A stretch of 64,000 nucleotides of DNA, from assembly GCF_023534745.1 (NCBI RefSeq), contig NZ_JAMHJQ010000006.1:199449-263448 (forward strand), given 5' to 3'. The first letter of the stretch is position 1. The number at the start of each line of letters is the position of its first letter. The translations under genes were made by a program, and so were the position numbers. A model generated the notes under the pieces. That model was given only the letters and a program-made list of their open reading frames with translations. It did not search any database and was not told the origin of the DNA. The stretch comes from Streptomyces sp. 35G-GA-8. GTDB taxonomy: Bacteria > Actinomycetota > Actinomycetes > Streptomycetales > Streptomycetaceae. Shown piece by piece: positions 18,498 to 40,429 of the stretch.

Positions 18498-18595
18498 CTC
18501 AGCCAGGTTAGACGACGGCGAAGCTGGACGAATACGCAGGCGATCCGGCTTCTTGCCCATGGGTTCGTCCAAGTCGGCCCTGTTCAATCGGTGTC

Positions 18596-19432
18596 ATGAG
18601 CAACGACACCACTCTCGTCCTCGGCGCGACCGGCAAGACCGGTCGGCGGATCATCCCCCGACTGCGGCTGCACGGCATTCCGGTCCGTGTGGCCTCCCGA
18701 TCGAGCCGGACCCGGTTCGACTGGTCCGACCCCGACGGCTGGGACGCGGCCCTGCGGGGTATCTCCGTCGCCTATGTGGTGGCCCCGCGCGTGCCGGGCC
18801 CGGTGCACGAGTTCGTCGCCCGGGCCGAGGCCGCCGGAGTGCGCCGGCTGGTCCTGCTCTCCGGGCGCGGCGCCGACACCTGGGGGGATTCCACCTTCGG
18901 GCTGGACATGCGCTCGGCCGAGGAAGCCGTACGCGGCTCGGCGCTGGAGTGGACCATCCTGCGGCCGTCGAATTTCGCCCAGAACTTCGACGAGGACGTT
19001 TTCCACGCCCCGCTGGTCGCCGGGGAACTGGCGCTCCCGGCCGACGCGGTTCCCGAGCCGTTCATCGACGTGGACGATGTCGCCGACGCCGCGACCGCGG
19101 TGCTGACCGAGGCCGGCCGCCACGCGGGACGGGCCTACGAGCTGACCGGACCGCGTGCGCTCACCTTCGGCGAGGCCGTGGAGCTGATCTCCCGGGCGTC
19201 CGGGCGGTCCCTCGCCTACCGGCGGATCTCGCCCGCCGAGTACGCGGCGGCGCTGGTCGAAGAGGGCTTGAGCGAGGAGGACGCCCACCATGTCGCCGAG
19301 ATGTTCGTGCTGATGGAACGCGGGCTGATCGCCGCGACGACGGATGACCTCGCCACCCTCCTGGGGCGGGCGCCCCGGACCTTCGAGGAGTACGTCGCGC
19401 GGACCGCGGCGGCGGGAGCCTGGCGGGAATGA
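18596..19432 (+). CDS. NmrA/NAD(P)H-binding oxidoreductase-like protein
   Basis: A 278-residue Rossmann-fold protein of the atypical SDR (NmrA/HSCARG, QOR2) group. The N-terminal dinucleotide motif reads VLGATGKTGRRI (residues 8-19). Other SDR-a landmarks are RLVLLSGRGAD, WTILRPSNFAQNF and the FIDVDDVADAA strand. The usual Tyr-x-x-x-Lys pair of classical SDRs is not seen. Members act as NADPH sensors or quinone reductases. It is divergent from, and probably controlled by, the AraC regulator. A similar regulator/NmrA pair occurs at 48,964-50,550. Confidence 0.85.
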   Translation: MSNDTTLVLGATGKTGRRIIPRLRLHGIPVRVASRSSRTRFDWSDPDGWDAALRGISVAYVVAPRVPGPVHEFVARAEAAGVRRLVLLSGRGADTWGDSTFGLDMRSAEEAVRGSALEWTILRPSNFAQNFDEDVFHAPLVAGELALPADAVPEPFIDVDDVADAATAVLTEAGRHAGRAYELTGPRALTFGEAVELISRASGRSLAYRRISPAEYAAALVEEGLSEEDAHHVAEMFVLMERGLIAATTDDLATLLGRAPRTFEEYVARTAAAGAWRE

Positions 19433-19545
19433 CCGCCCGGCGGCGGGCCGCGCCGCCGCGATGTCTCACCGACACCTACCGGTTGAACGGTTTCCCTCCT
19501 CCGCACACGCGACCCTGATGGTCGGTTCCTGTCCGTGAATACGAT

Positions 19546-20070
19546 GTGATGTTGGCGGCGGCCGGGCTCGGGCCCCGGGTGTGCCGGATATGGGCCGGCG
19601 ACCCCCTTCCGGAGGACCTGTCCGGGGCCGAGGCGCCGGTGGTGCCGGCGGTGCTCGCGCCGTACCGGGACCGGGTGCTGGGGCGGTTCGCCGCGCCGGC
19701 GGCCGGTCGGACCGGCCACGCGTCGACCCGTACGTTCCACACGCCGATGGCCGAGACCTGCGAGGAGCGCTTCGCGGCCGACGGACCGAGCTACGCGGAC
19801 GCCGTCGCGCGGATGGGGCTCGGCGAGGGGCGGACGGTTCTCGACCTGGGGTGCGGCACCGCGCGGGACTGGTCAACCACCTTCCTGAACCCGCCCCGGC
19901 GCTGGCCGCATGGGCCCGGGTGACCGCTCCGGGCGGGACCAATCCGCGGGCCGCGCCGGCGACGGCCGGCCGGCGGCCGGCCTGTTACGACGACGCGCCG
20001 CACCACTTCCTGGCCCCCGCCGTGCGTGTGGGCCGAGCGACGCCGACGGCCGCTGCGCCGTGCCCGTTCG
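19546..20070 (+). pseudogene. Decayed SAM-dependent methyltransferase
   Basis: The first frame (19,546-19,923) ends a helical region with the SAM-binding motif GRTVLDLGCGTAR at about residue 94, then loses sense. A second frame carries LPEPAPALAAWARVTAPGG, which matches the post-motif region normally 60-80 residues further on. Here only about 12 codons separate the two, so a deletion of roughly 200 bp plus a frameshift has destroyed the gene. The remnant runs into the 3' end of the convergent formyltransferase gene. The remaining part of 19,433-20,070 shows nothing else. Confidence 0.6.
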
Positions 20071-21018
20071 TCAGGGACGGCCGGTGAGGTAGCCGCCCAT
20101 CGAGGTGAAGTACTCGGCCGCGGGCAGTTCCTGGCCGTCCTCCGTCCGTACGCGAGTGATGGCCAGGCCATGGTTGCGGCCGGTCCGCGCGTCCGCTCCG
20201 GCGACGATCACCACGCCGTCGCCTTCGCGGTAGAAGACGCGGCCGGGTGTGCCTCCGTAGCGACCCTCCGAGACGACCGCGGTCAGGACCTCCAGACGCC
20301 TGCCCTTGTGGAAGGTGAAGGCGCTCGGATACGGCGCGGACTGAGCGCGGATCAGACGCTCCAGGGCATCGGCGGGCCAGTCCCAGTTGATCCGGATGTC
20401 CTCCTCCGACCGCTTGTGGAAGAAGCTGGCCTGAGAGCGATCCTGCTTGGTGAACTCGGTCCGACCGGAGGCGATCAGATCCAGGGCGCCGACCGTGACG
20501 GGGGCGATGAGGTCGACGGTCTTGTGGAACAGGTCGGTGGCGGTGTCCGTGGGCCCCACCGTCACCGCGCGCTGGTCCACGATGTCGCCCGCGTCGAGCA
20601 CCTCGTCCATCATGTGCGCCGTGACGCCGACCTCTCGCTCCCCGTTGATGAGGGCCCAGATCAGCGGTGAGAAGCCGGCGAACTTCGGCAGGAGCGAGTC
20701 ATGGATGTTCAGCGTGCCGAAACGGGGAAGGCCGTAGATCCGCGGCGGGATCCATGTGCGCCAGTTGTTGGCCACGATGATGTCCGGGTCGGCCTCCTTG
20801 AGCCGCTGGAGCAGCTCCTCGTCGTCCGGCCTGTTGCGGATGATGACGGGGACGCCGTGCTCCTCGGCCAGGTCGGCGACCGAGTCGCTCCAGATCTTCT
20901 CGTAGGCGTGCTCGCTCTTGGGGTGGGTCACGACCATCACCACGTCGTGCTCGGAGTCCAGGAGTGCTCGCAGGGTGCGGTGCCCCCAGGTCTGGTAACC
21001 GAACATGACGACCCGCAT
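20071..21018 (-). CDS. N5-hydroxyornithine formyltransferase (methionyl-tRNA formyltransferase-like)
   Basis: A 315-residue formyltransferase with start ATG 21,018 and GAGGAGG upstream. The N-terminal formyl transferase fold carries the expected catalytic residues: VANNWRTWIPP, FGTLNIHDSLLPKFAGFSPL (Asn/His) and the Asp loop (MMDEVLDAGDIV). A C-terminal Formyl_trans_C-like domain begins near residue 200. It should move a formyl group from 10-formyl-tetrahydrofolate to the hydroxylated side-chain nitrogen of ornithine, like CchA in coelichelin synthesis. It is divergent from the ornithine monooxygenase with iron boxes between. A role on initiator tRNA is unlikely in this context. Confidence 0.88.
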   Translation of the reverse strand: MRVVMFGYQTWGHRTLRALLDSEHDVVMVVTHPKSEHAYEKIWSDSVADLAEEHGVPVIIRNRPDDEELLQRLKEADPDIIVANNWRTWIPPRIYGLPRFGTLNIHDSLLPKFAGFSPLIWALINGEREVGVTAHMMDEVLDAGDIVDQRAVTVGPTDTATDLFHKTVDLIAPVTVGALDLIASGRTEFTKQDRSQASFFHKRSEEDIRINWDWPADALERLIRAQSAPYPSAFTFHKGRRLEVLTAVVSEGRYGGTPGRVFYREGDGVVIVAGADARTGRNHGLAITRVRTEDGQELPAAEYFTSMGGYLTGRP

Positions 21019-21055
21019 GGGGTTCCTCCTCAGAAGAGCGAATGATCGCAGCAAG

Positions 21056-21074
21056 TAAAGCAAGCCTTACCTAA
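21056..21074 (-). promoter_or_regulatory. Iron box upstream of the formyltransferase gene
   Basis: TAAAGCAAGCCTTACCTAA matches 13 of 19 positions of the IdeR/DmdR consensus TTAGGTTAGGCTAACCTAA and lies 38 bp before the start codon. It is weaker than the other boxes. The prediction is repression when iron is plentiful. Confidence 0.6.
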
Positions 21075-21159
21075 GGATGCAACGGGCCCCGGATTGAGGC
21101 CCGTTAGGTGCCGGGGCCCGCCGCCTGCCCGATTCGTCCAGTCGACAGCTCGGCCCAGG

Positions 21160-21178
21160 TCAGGTTAGCTTTACCTAA
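21160..21178 (+). promoter_or_regulatory. Iron box upstream of the ornithine monooxygenase operon
   Basis: TCAGGTTAGCTTTACCTAA is a close match to the 19-bp IdeR/DmdR palindrome, 91 bp before the monooxygenase start. It probably controls the whole run monooxygenase, binding protein, NRPS and mbtH, because no further iron box is seen before those genes. Confidence 0.78.
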
Positions 21179-21268
21179 GTTCGACTGGCCGGAGTGCACG
21201 GCGGGCTCGGCGTCTCGTTTCTTTTCATCCACGTCCGACAGGCGGCTGTCCCGCACGATGGGAGTGAC

Positions 21269-22621
21269 ATGTCACAGGTTCTTCCTGGCGACACACCTTT
21301 GATCCATGACCTCATAGGGATCGGCTTCGGCCCGTCCAATGTGGCCATGGCGATCGCGCTGAGCGAGCACAACGCGAGTGTCGGAAGGCAGGAAGCGGTC
21401 ACCGCCCACTTCTTCGAGTCACAGCCCAGCTTCGGCTGGCACCGCGGCATGCTGATCGACGACGCGACGATGCAAGTGTCTTTCCTCAAGGACCTGGTGA
21501 CGCTGCGCAACCCGTCCAGCGAGTACACATTCCTGCGGTACCTGCAGAGCAAGGGCCGGCTGATCGACTTCGTCAACCACAAGAACCTCTTCCCGCTCCG
21601 CGTCGAGTTCCACGACTACTTCGAGTGGGCCGCGGCGAAGGTGGACGACATGGTCTCCTACGGCCACGAGGTCATCGCCGTCGCCCCCGTCGTGCGCGAC
21701 GGAGTGGTGGAGTATCTCGACGTCACGGCCCGTTCGGGGACGGAGACAGTGGTCCACCGCGCCCGCAACCTCGTCATCGGCACAGGTCTGCGCCCCCTTC
21801 TGCCGGAGGGCGTCGAGCGGACCGACCGCGTCTGGCACAACTCCGACCTCCTGGCGAAGGTGGACGGTCTGGAGGGCGCCGAGCCCACCCGTTTCATCGT
21901 GGTCGGCGCCGGTCAGAGCGCCGCCGAGAACGTGGCGTATCTGCACCGCCGCTTCCCGGGCGCCGAGGTCTGTGCCGTTTTCTCCCGGTACGGCTACAGC
22001 CCCGCCGACGACAGCAGCTTCGCCAACCGCATCTTCGACCCCGAGGCGGTCGACGAGTACTTCACGGCCCCCGACGACATCAAGCGCAAGCTGATGGACT
22101 ACCACGGCAACACCAACTACTCCGTCGTGGACATCGATCTGATCGACGACCTGTACCGGCAGTCGTACCAGGAGAAAGTCCTGGGCAACGAGCGGCTGCG
22201 CTTCCTCAATATCTCCCGGCTGACCGCCGTCGAGGAGATCGGGAACCAGGTCCGCGCGACCGTCACCTCCCTGGTGACCGGTGAGGAGGAGGTGCTGGAC
22301 GCCGACGTCGTGGTGCTCGCCACCGGCTACAGCCAGGCGGACCCCCTCGGTCTTCTCGGCGAGGTCGCGGACAGCTGCCGCCGCGACGACCAGGGCCGGG
22401 TCCGGGTCGAGCGGGACTACCGCGTCACGACGGACCCCGAACTGCGCTGCGGCATCTACCTCCAGGGCGGCACCGAGCACACACACGGCATCACGTCGTC
22501 CCTGCTGTCCAACACCGCGATCAGGGTCGGCGAGATCCTGGACTCGATTCTCGACCGCGGTCCTGAGCGCGCCCGGGGCGAGTCCCGGCCGGTTGCCGAC
22601 GGCATCGGCTCCGTCCGCTGA
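21269..22621 (+). CDS. L-ornithine N5-monooxygenase
   Basis: A 450-residue class B flavin monooxygenase, with start ATG 21,269 after GGGAG. The FAD motif GIGFGPSNVAMAIAL (about residues 17-31) and the NADPH motif VVGAGQSAAENVAYL (about 215-229) are intact. So are the family segments FHRGM-like FGWHRGMLI, MQVSFLKDLVTLRNP and the C-terminal ATGYSQADP and EHTHGITSSLLSNTA. It hydroxylates the side-chain amine of ornithine with O2 and NADPH to give N5-hydroxyornithine, the first committed step of hydroxamate siderophores. Relatives are CchB, EtcB and SidA/PvdA. It leads the biosynthetic operon. Confidence 0.95.
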   Translation: MSQVLPGDTPLIHDLIGIGFGPSNVAMAIALSEHNASVGRQEAVTAHFFESQPSFGWHRGMLIDDATMQVSFLKDLVTLRNPSSEYTFLRYLQSKGRLIDFVNHKNLFPLRVEFHDYFEWAAAKVDDMVSYGHEVIAVAPVVRDGVVEYLDVTARSGTETVVHRARNLVIGTGLRPLLPEGVERTDRVWHNSDLLAKVDGLEGAEPTRFIVVGAGQSAAENVAYLHRRFPGAEVCAVFSRYGYSPADDSSFANRIFDPEAVDEYFTAPDDIKRKLMDYHGNTNYSVVDIDLIDDLYRQSYQEKVLGNERLRFLNISRLTAVEEIGNQVRATVTSLVTGEEEVLDADVVVLATGYSQADPLGLLGEVADSCRRDDQGRVRVERDYRVTTDPELRCGIYLQGGTEHTHGITSSLLSNTAIRVGEILDSILDRGPERARGESRPVADGIGSVR

Positions 22622-22742
22622 GGACCCCCGTGCCCGAGAGCGCGCCCGAGGGCAAAGCCTCCCCATCGCCACGCTCGCCCGGAGCGCCGTCGTGCGCGAC
22701 AGGCGTGGCACGCACCGTGCAATCCCCGTGAAAGGAACAACC

Positions 22743-23786
22743 GTGTCCACTGGTACGCCCCCCATTCTGACGCGTTTCGTCAGATGCATCCCCCGTGTGG
22801 CCGTCGCCACCGCCGCCGCACTCGCTCTGTCCGCCTGTGGGGGCGGTACCGACAAGGCCGAGTCCACGCCCTCGGGTGAGGCGAGCACCACGTCGGCCGC
22901 CTTCCCGGTGACGGTGGAGCACAAGTACGGCAGTACGACGATCGAGGCCGAGCCGAAGAAGGTTGTCACCCTGGGCCTGTCGGACCAGGACGCGGTGCTG
23001 GCGCTCGGCGTCAAGCCGGTCGGGGCGGTGGACTGGTTCAAGGAGCAGCCGTACGGCAAGTGGCCCTGGACGAAGGACAAGTGGGGATCCACGAAGCCGG
23101 AGATCGTCGGTGAGCGCGACGAGTACAACATCGAGAAGATCGTGGCGCTGAAGCCGGACCTGGTCATCGCGCAGTACTCGGGGATGAAGAAGGAGCAGTA
23201 CGACACGCTCTCGAAGTTCACCAAGGTCGTCGCCCAGCCCAAGGGCCTGCCCGACTACGGGGCGTCCTGGCAGGTGATGACCCGGCAGATCGGCAAGTCC
23301 CTCGGCAAGGAGGCGGAGACGGAGAAGCTGATCTCCGGCATCGACGCGCGCTTCGAGGCCGTGCGTGACAAGCACCCGGAGTTCGCCGAGAAGACCCTCG
23401 CCGTCGCCGACAGCTTCGAGGCGGGCAAGTACTCGGGCTTCACCAAGACCGACCCGAAGGCGATCTTCTTCTCCGAGCTCGGTTTCAAGCTGAAGCCCGA
23501 GATCGACACGCTCGCGAAGCCGGGCTGGAACGTCGCCGAACTGAGCGCGGAGAAGCTGAACGTGCTCGACGTCGACCGCCTGGTCTGGGTCACCTCCAGC
23601 ACCGAGGCCAACGACCGCATCAAGGCGGAGCCGCTCTACAAGAAGCTGAAGGTCCACCAGGAGAAGCGTGACCTGTTCGTGCCGTACCAGGACCCGGACA
23701 TCGGCGCGGCCTTCTCCTTCAACACCGTTCTTTCGATTCCGTACGCCATCGACGAGGTCGAGCCGCTGATCGCGGCCATCAAGTAA
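22743..23786 (+). CDS. Iron-siderophore ABC transporter substrate-binding lipoprotein
   Basis: A 347-residue binding protein with start GTG 22,743 and AAAGGA 7 nt upstream. A lipoprotein signal ends in the lipobox LSAC (Cys at about residue 33). The mature part is a class III (FecB/FhuD-like) binding protein: KKVVTLGLSDQDAVLALG, the PEIVGERDEYNIEKIVALKPDLVIA region and the long helix joining the two lobes. It should capture the ferric siderophore outside the membrane and hand it to the FecCD permeases at 42,386-44,553. It sits between the monooxygenase and NRPS genes, 121 bp after the former and 111 bp before the latter. Confidence 0.92.
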   Translation: MSTGTPPILTRFVRCIPRVAVATAAALALSACGGGTDKAESTPSGEASTTSAAFPVTVEHKYGSTTIEAEPKKVVTLGLSDQDAVLALGVKPVGAVDWFKEQPYGKWPWTKDKWGSTKPEIVGERDEYNIEKIVALKPDLVIAQYSGMKKEQYDTLSKFTKVVAQPKGLPDYGASWQVMTRQIGKSLGKEAETEKLISGIDARFEAVRDKHPEFAEKTLAVADSFEAGKYSGFTKTDPKAIFFSELGFKLKPEIDTLAKPGWNVAELSAEKLNVLDVDRLVWVTSSTEANDRIKAEPLYKKLKVHQEKRDLFVPYQDPDIGAAFSFNTVLSIPYAIDEVEPLIAAIK

Positions 23787-23809
23787 GCGCCGGTCCAACG
23801 GCGTCCCGT

Positions 23810-23839
23810 CCGTCCGCGGGCAGTGTCGCGGGCGGACGG
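23810..23839 (+). terminator. Possible attenuating hairpin between binding-protein and NRPS genes
   Basis: CCGTCCGC at 23,810-23,817 pairs with GCGGACGG at 23,832-23,839. It lies 24 bp after the binding-protein stop. If it works, it would lower read-through into the NRPS and raise the share of binding-protein transcript; this is inference. Confidence 0.4.
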
Positions 23840-23897
23840 GCGGGTTCCGCGGCACACACCTCACCGACGTACCACCAGGGAAAGGCCCTTTCGAACG

Positions 23898-38158
<14,261 letters not shown>

Positions 38159-38162
<4 letters not shown>

Positions 38163-38368
38163 CCACCAACCCGTTCGAGGACCCGCGGGGCCGCTTCCTG
38201 GTCCTGGTCAACGACGAGAACCAGCACTCGCTGTGGCCGTCCTTCGCGGAGGTTCCCGCCGGGTGGCGGACCGCCTTCGGCGAGGACACACGCGAGGCCT
38301 GCCTCGCGTACGTCGAGGAGCACTGGACGGACCTGCGCCCGGCGAGCCTCATCGCCCAGCAGGGCTGA
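38159..38368 (+). CDS. MbtH-like NRPS chaperone
   Basis: A 69-residue MbtH family protein with all hallmarks: [20 protein letters not shown] near the N-terminus, [18 protein letters not shown] and a C-terminal WTDLRPASL. Such proteins bind adenylation domains and are often needed for their solubility and activity. The ATG overlaps the NRPS stop codon (ATGA), so it is translated with the synthetase and almost certainly serves it. A very strong hairpin directly follows. Confidence 0.96.
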
Positions 38369-38370
38369 CC

Positions 38371-38434
38371 CGCGCACCGGGACGCCGCCGCCGGTGGAGA
38401 ACCCTCTCCACGGGCGGCGGCGTCCCGGTGCGCG
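38371..38434 (+). terminator. Strong hairpin terminator after mbtH
   Basis: A perfect 22-bp inverted repeat (arms 38,371-38,392 and 38,413-38,434, rich in GCC/GGC) encloses a second pairing, GTGGAGA with TCTCCAC. It begins 2 bp after the mbtH stop and should end the siderophore biosynthetic transcript. Confidence 0.85.
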
Positions 38435-38462
38435 GTCCGTCTCCGCGGTTCTCCTCCGTCAA

Positions 38463-38503
38463 CGCGAAGCTCCCGCCCGGATGTCCTGGGCGGGAGCTTC
38501 GCG
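38463..38503. terminator. Second hairpin terminator between convergent units
   Basis: CGCGAAGCTCCCGCCC and GGGCGGGAGCTTCGCG are perfect 16-bp arms around a 9-base loop. It lies between the mbtH hairpin and the end of the exporter operon arriving on the minus strand, so it can serve the exporter transcripts and back up the first hairpin. Confidence 0.8.
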
Positions 38504-38548
38504 CGAGGTGCGCAGGGGACGGACCTTATGCCGGGACCGGACGGACCC

Positions 38549-40429
38549 TTACGCCGGGACCGCCGGTTCCTGACGGCTGTCGGACCACGCCGACCAGAGT
38601 TCGGCGTAGCGTCCGCCCGCCGCGACGAGTTCGTCGTGGGTGCCCGTCTCGACGACACGGCCCTCGTTCAGGACGACGACGCGGTCCGCGGTCGCCGCCT
38701 GGGGGAGGCGGTGGGCGACCATCACGCCCGTACGGCCCTCCAGCGCGCGCAGGGCGGCGGTCTCCAGCACGCGGGCGCCCGCGCTGCCGGCGTCGGCGGT
38801 GGCCTCGTCCAGGATGGCGATGGGCGGGTCGGCGAGAACGAGGCGGGCGAGGGCGAGTTGCTGGGCCTGGGTCACCGTGAGGCGATGGGCGCCCTCACCG
38901 ACGACCGTGGCCAGGCCGTCGGGCAGCGCGTCGACCCAGTCCACCGCGTCCACCTGGGCGAGCGCGGCGCGCAGCTCCTCGTCCGTCGCCTCGGGGCGGG
39001 CCAGTCGCAGGTCCTCGGAGAGCGGGCCGGCGAAGACATGGACCTCCTGGCTGATCAGGGTGACGGACTGCCGGACCCCGGCCGGTCCCAGCTCCTTGGA
39101 GTCCACGCCGCCCAGGGAGATCGCGCCTGCCGTCGGGGTGTGGACGCCCGCGATCAGCTTCGCCAGCGTGGTCTTGCCCGCGCCGCTGGCACCGACCAGG
39201 GCCACCCGTTCGCCGTCCCGCACTTCCAGGTCCACCGCGTGGAGCACCGGGTGACCGTCCACATACGCGTGGCCGAGGTCCACCACCTCGACCGAGCCGT
39301 CCACCGGCGCGGCGGCCCGCTCGTCGGGCTCCCGTTCGGCCGGGAGTTCCGACACGCCGACGAGACGGGCCAGGCTCGCCCCGGCGGACTGGGCGTCGTC
39401 GATGAGGAAGAGCGCGGCGTTGATCGGGTTGAAGAGGCCGTGGAAGTAGAGGGCCGCCGCGGTCGCCGTACCGATGCTCACCGAGCCGTTGTCGACGAGG
39501 AGGAATCCGGTGACGAGGATCGACGTCATACCGATGAACTCGGCGATGTTCAGACGGGAGAAGAAGCCCGAGACGAGGCGCATACCCCGCGCCGCCAGGT
39601 CCACGGCCGCCCCCGACCGCTGCTCAAGCAGCTCCGCGTGACGTCCGTTCAGACGGAACGCCCGGACCGTACGCACCCCGCCGACGCTGTCGAGCAGCTG
39701 GTGGTGGAGCGCGCCGGTTGCCACCCGGTGCGCGGCGTAGACGCTCGCGGCGCGCGGGATGTACCAACGCACCGTGAGGACATGGACGGGGGCGGACACC
39801 AGCACCGCGAGCAGCAGACGCCAGTCGAGTACGGCGAGACCCCCCAGCGTCAGCACGATGGTGAGGAAGGCGCCGATGAACTCGGGCAGGGCCTGCCGTA
39901 CCGCCCTCGCGATGAGGGTGACATCACCGGTCACCCGCGAGGTCAGGTCGCCGGAACCGGCCTGCTCGACCCGTTCCAGCGGCAGTCGCAGCGCCCGTGC
40001 GATGAACCGTTCCCGCAGGTCCGCGAGGACCGTCTCGCCGAGCCTGGCGACGAGGGACTTGCCGATGGCGGTCGCGACGGCCCTGGCGACGGCCACCGCC
40101 AGCAGGAGCAGCATCGGTACGGTCAGCGCGCTCGCGCCGCGCTCGTCCACGACCAGGTCCACGACGTGGCCGAGCAGCGGCGCGGTCAGCAGCCCGATGC
40201 CCGTGCCGACGACCAGTACGGTCACCGCGCCCACGGCCAGTGGCCGGTGACGGCGCAGCAGTCCACGGACGACGGCGAGGGTCCGGGCGCCGGTGGCGGT
40301 GGGCAGGAGTTCGCGTTCGGGCGTGCCGGGTCCGCTCATCGTCCGTCCGTCGTCCTTCGTGTCTCGGTGCCGAGGGTGCGGGTCCCGCGGGTCCTGGTCG
40401 CGGGGGTCTCCGTGCTGAGCGCTCGTCAT
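38549..40429 (-). CDS. ABC exporter half-transporter (fused permease/ATPase), subunit B
   Basis: A 626-residue type IV ABC exporter subunit. The N-terminal 50 residues are polar, followed by six membrane spans (about 55-340) and a nucleotide-binding domain (about 385-610). Walker A (GASGAGKTT) and Walker B with its glutamate (IAILDEAT) are intact. The signature that is normally LSGGQ reads LTVTQ and is degenerate. Its ATG overlaps the stop of the upstream partner (ATGA), so the two are probably made as a heterodimer. Position and iron box suggest export of the apo-siderophore. The start is fixed by the overlap; a start about 30 codons later is also possible. Confidence 0.88.
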   Translation of the reverse strand: MTSAQHGDPRDQDPRDPHPRHRDTKDDGRTMSGPGTPERELLPTATGARTLAVVRGLLRRHRPLAVGAVTVLVVGTGIGLLTAPLLGHVVDLVVDERGASALTVPMLLLLAVAVARAVATAIGKSLVARLGETVLADLRERFIARALRLPLERVEQAGSGDLTSRVTGDVTLIARAVRQALPEFIGAFLTIVLTLGGLAVLDWRLLLAVLVSAPVHVLTVRWYIPRAASVYAAHRVATGALHHQLLDSVGGVRTVRAFRLNGRHAELLEQRSGAAVDLAARGMRLVSGFFSRLNIAEFIGMTSILVTGFLLVDNGSVSIGTATAAALYFHGLFNPINAALFLIDDAQSAGASLARLVGVSELPAEREPDERAAAPVDGSVEVVDLGHAYVDGHPVLHAVDLEVRDGERVALVGASGAGKTTLAKLIAGVHTPTAGAISLGGVDSKELGPAGVRQSVTLISQEVHVFAGPLSEDLRLARPEATDEELRAALAQVDAVDWVDALPDGLATVVGEGAHRLTVTQAQQLALARLVLADPPIAILDEATADAGSAGARVLETAALRALEGRTGVMVAHRLPQAATADRVVVLNEGRVVETGTHDELVAAGGRYAELWSAWSDSRQEPAVPA

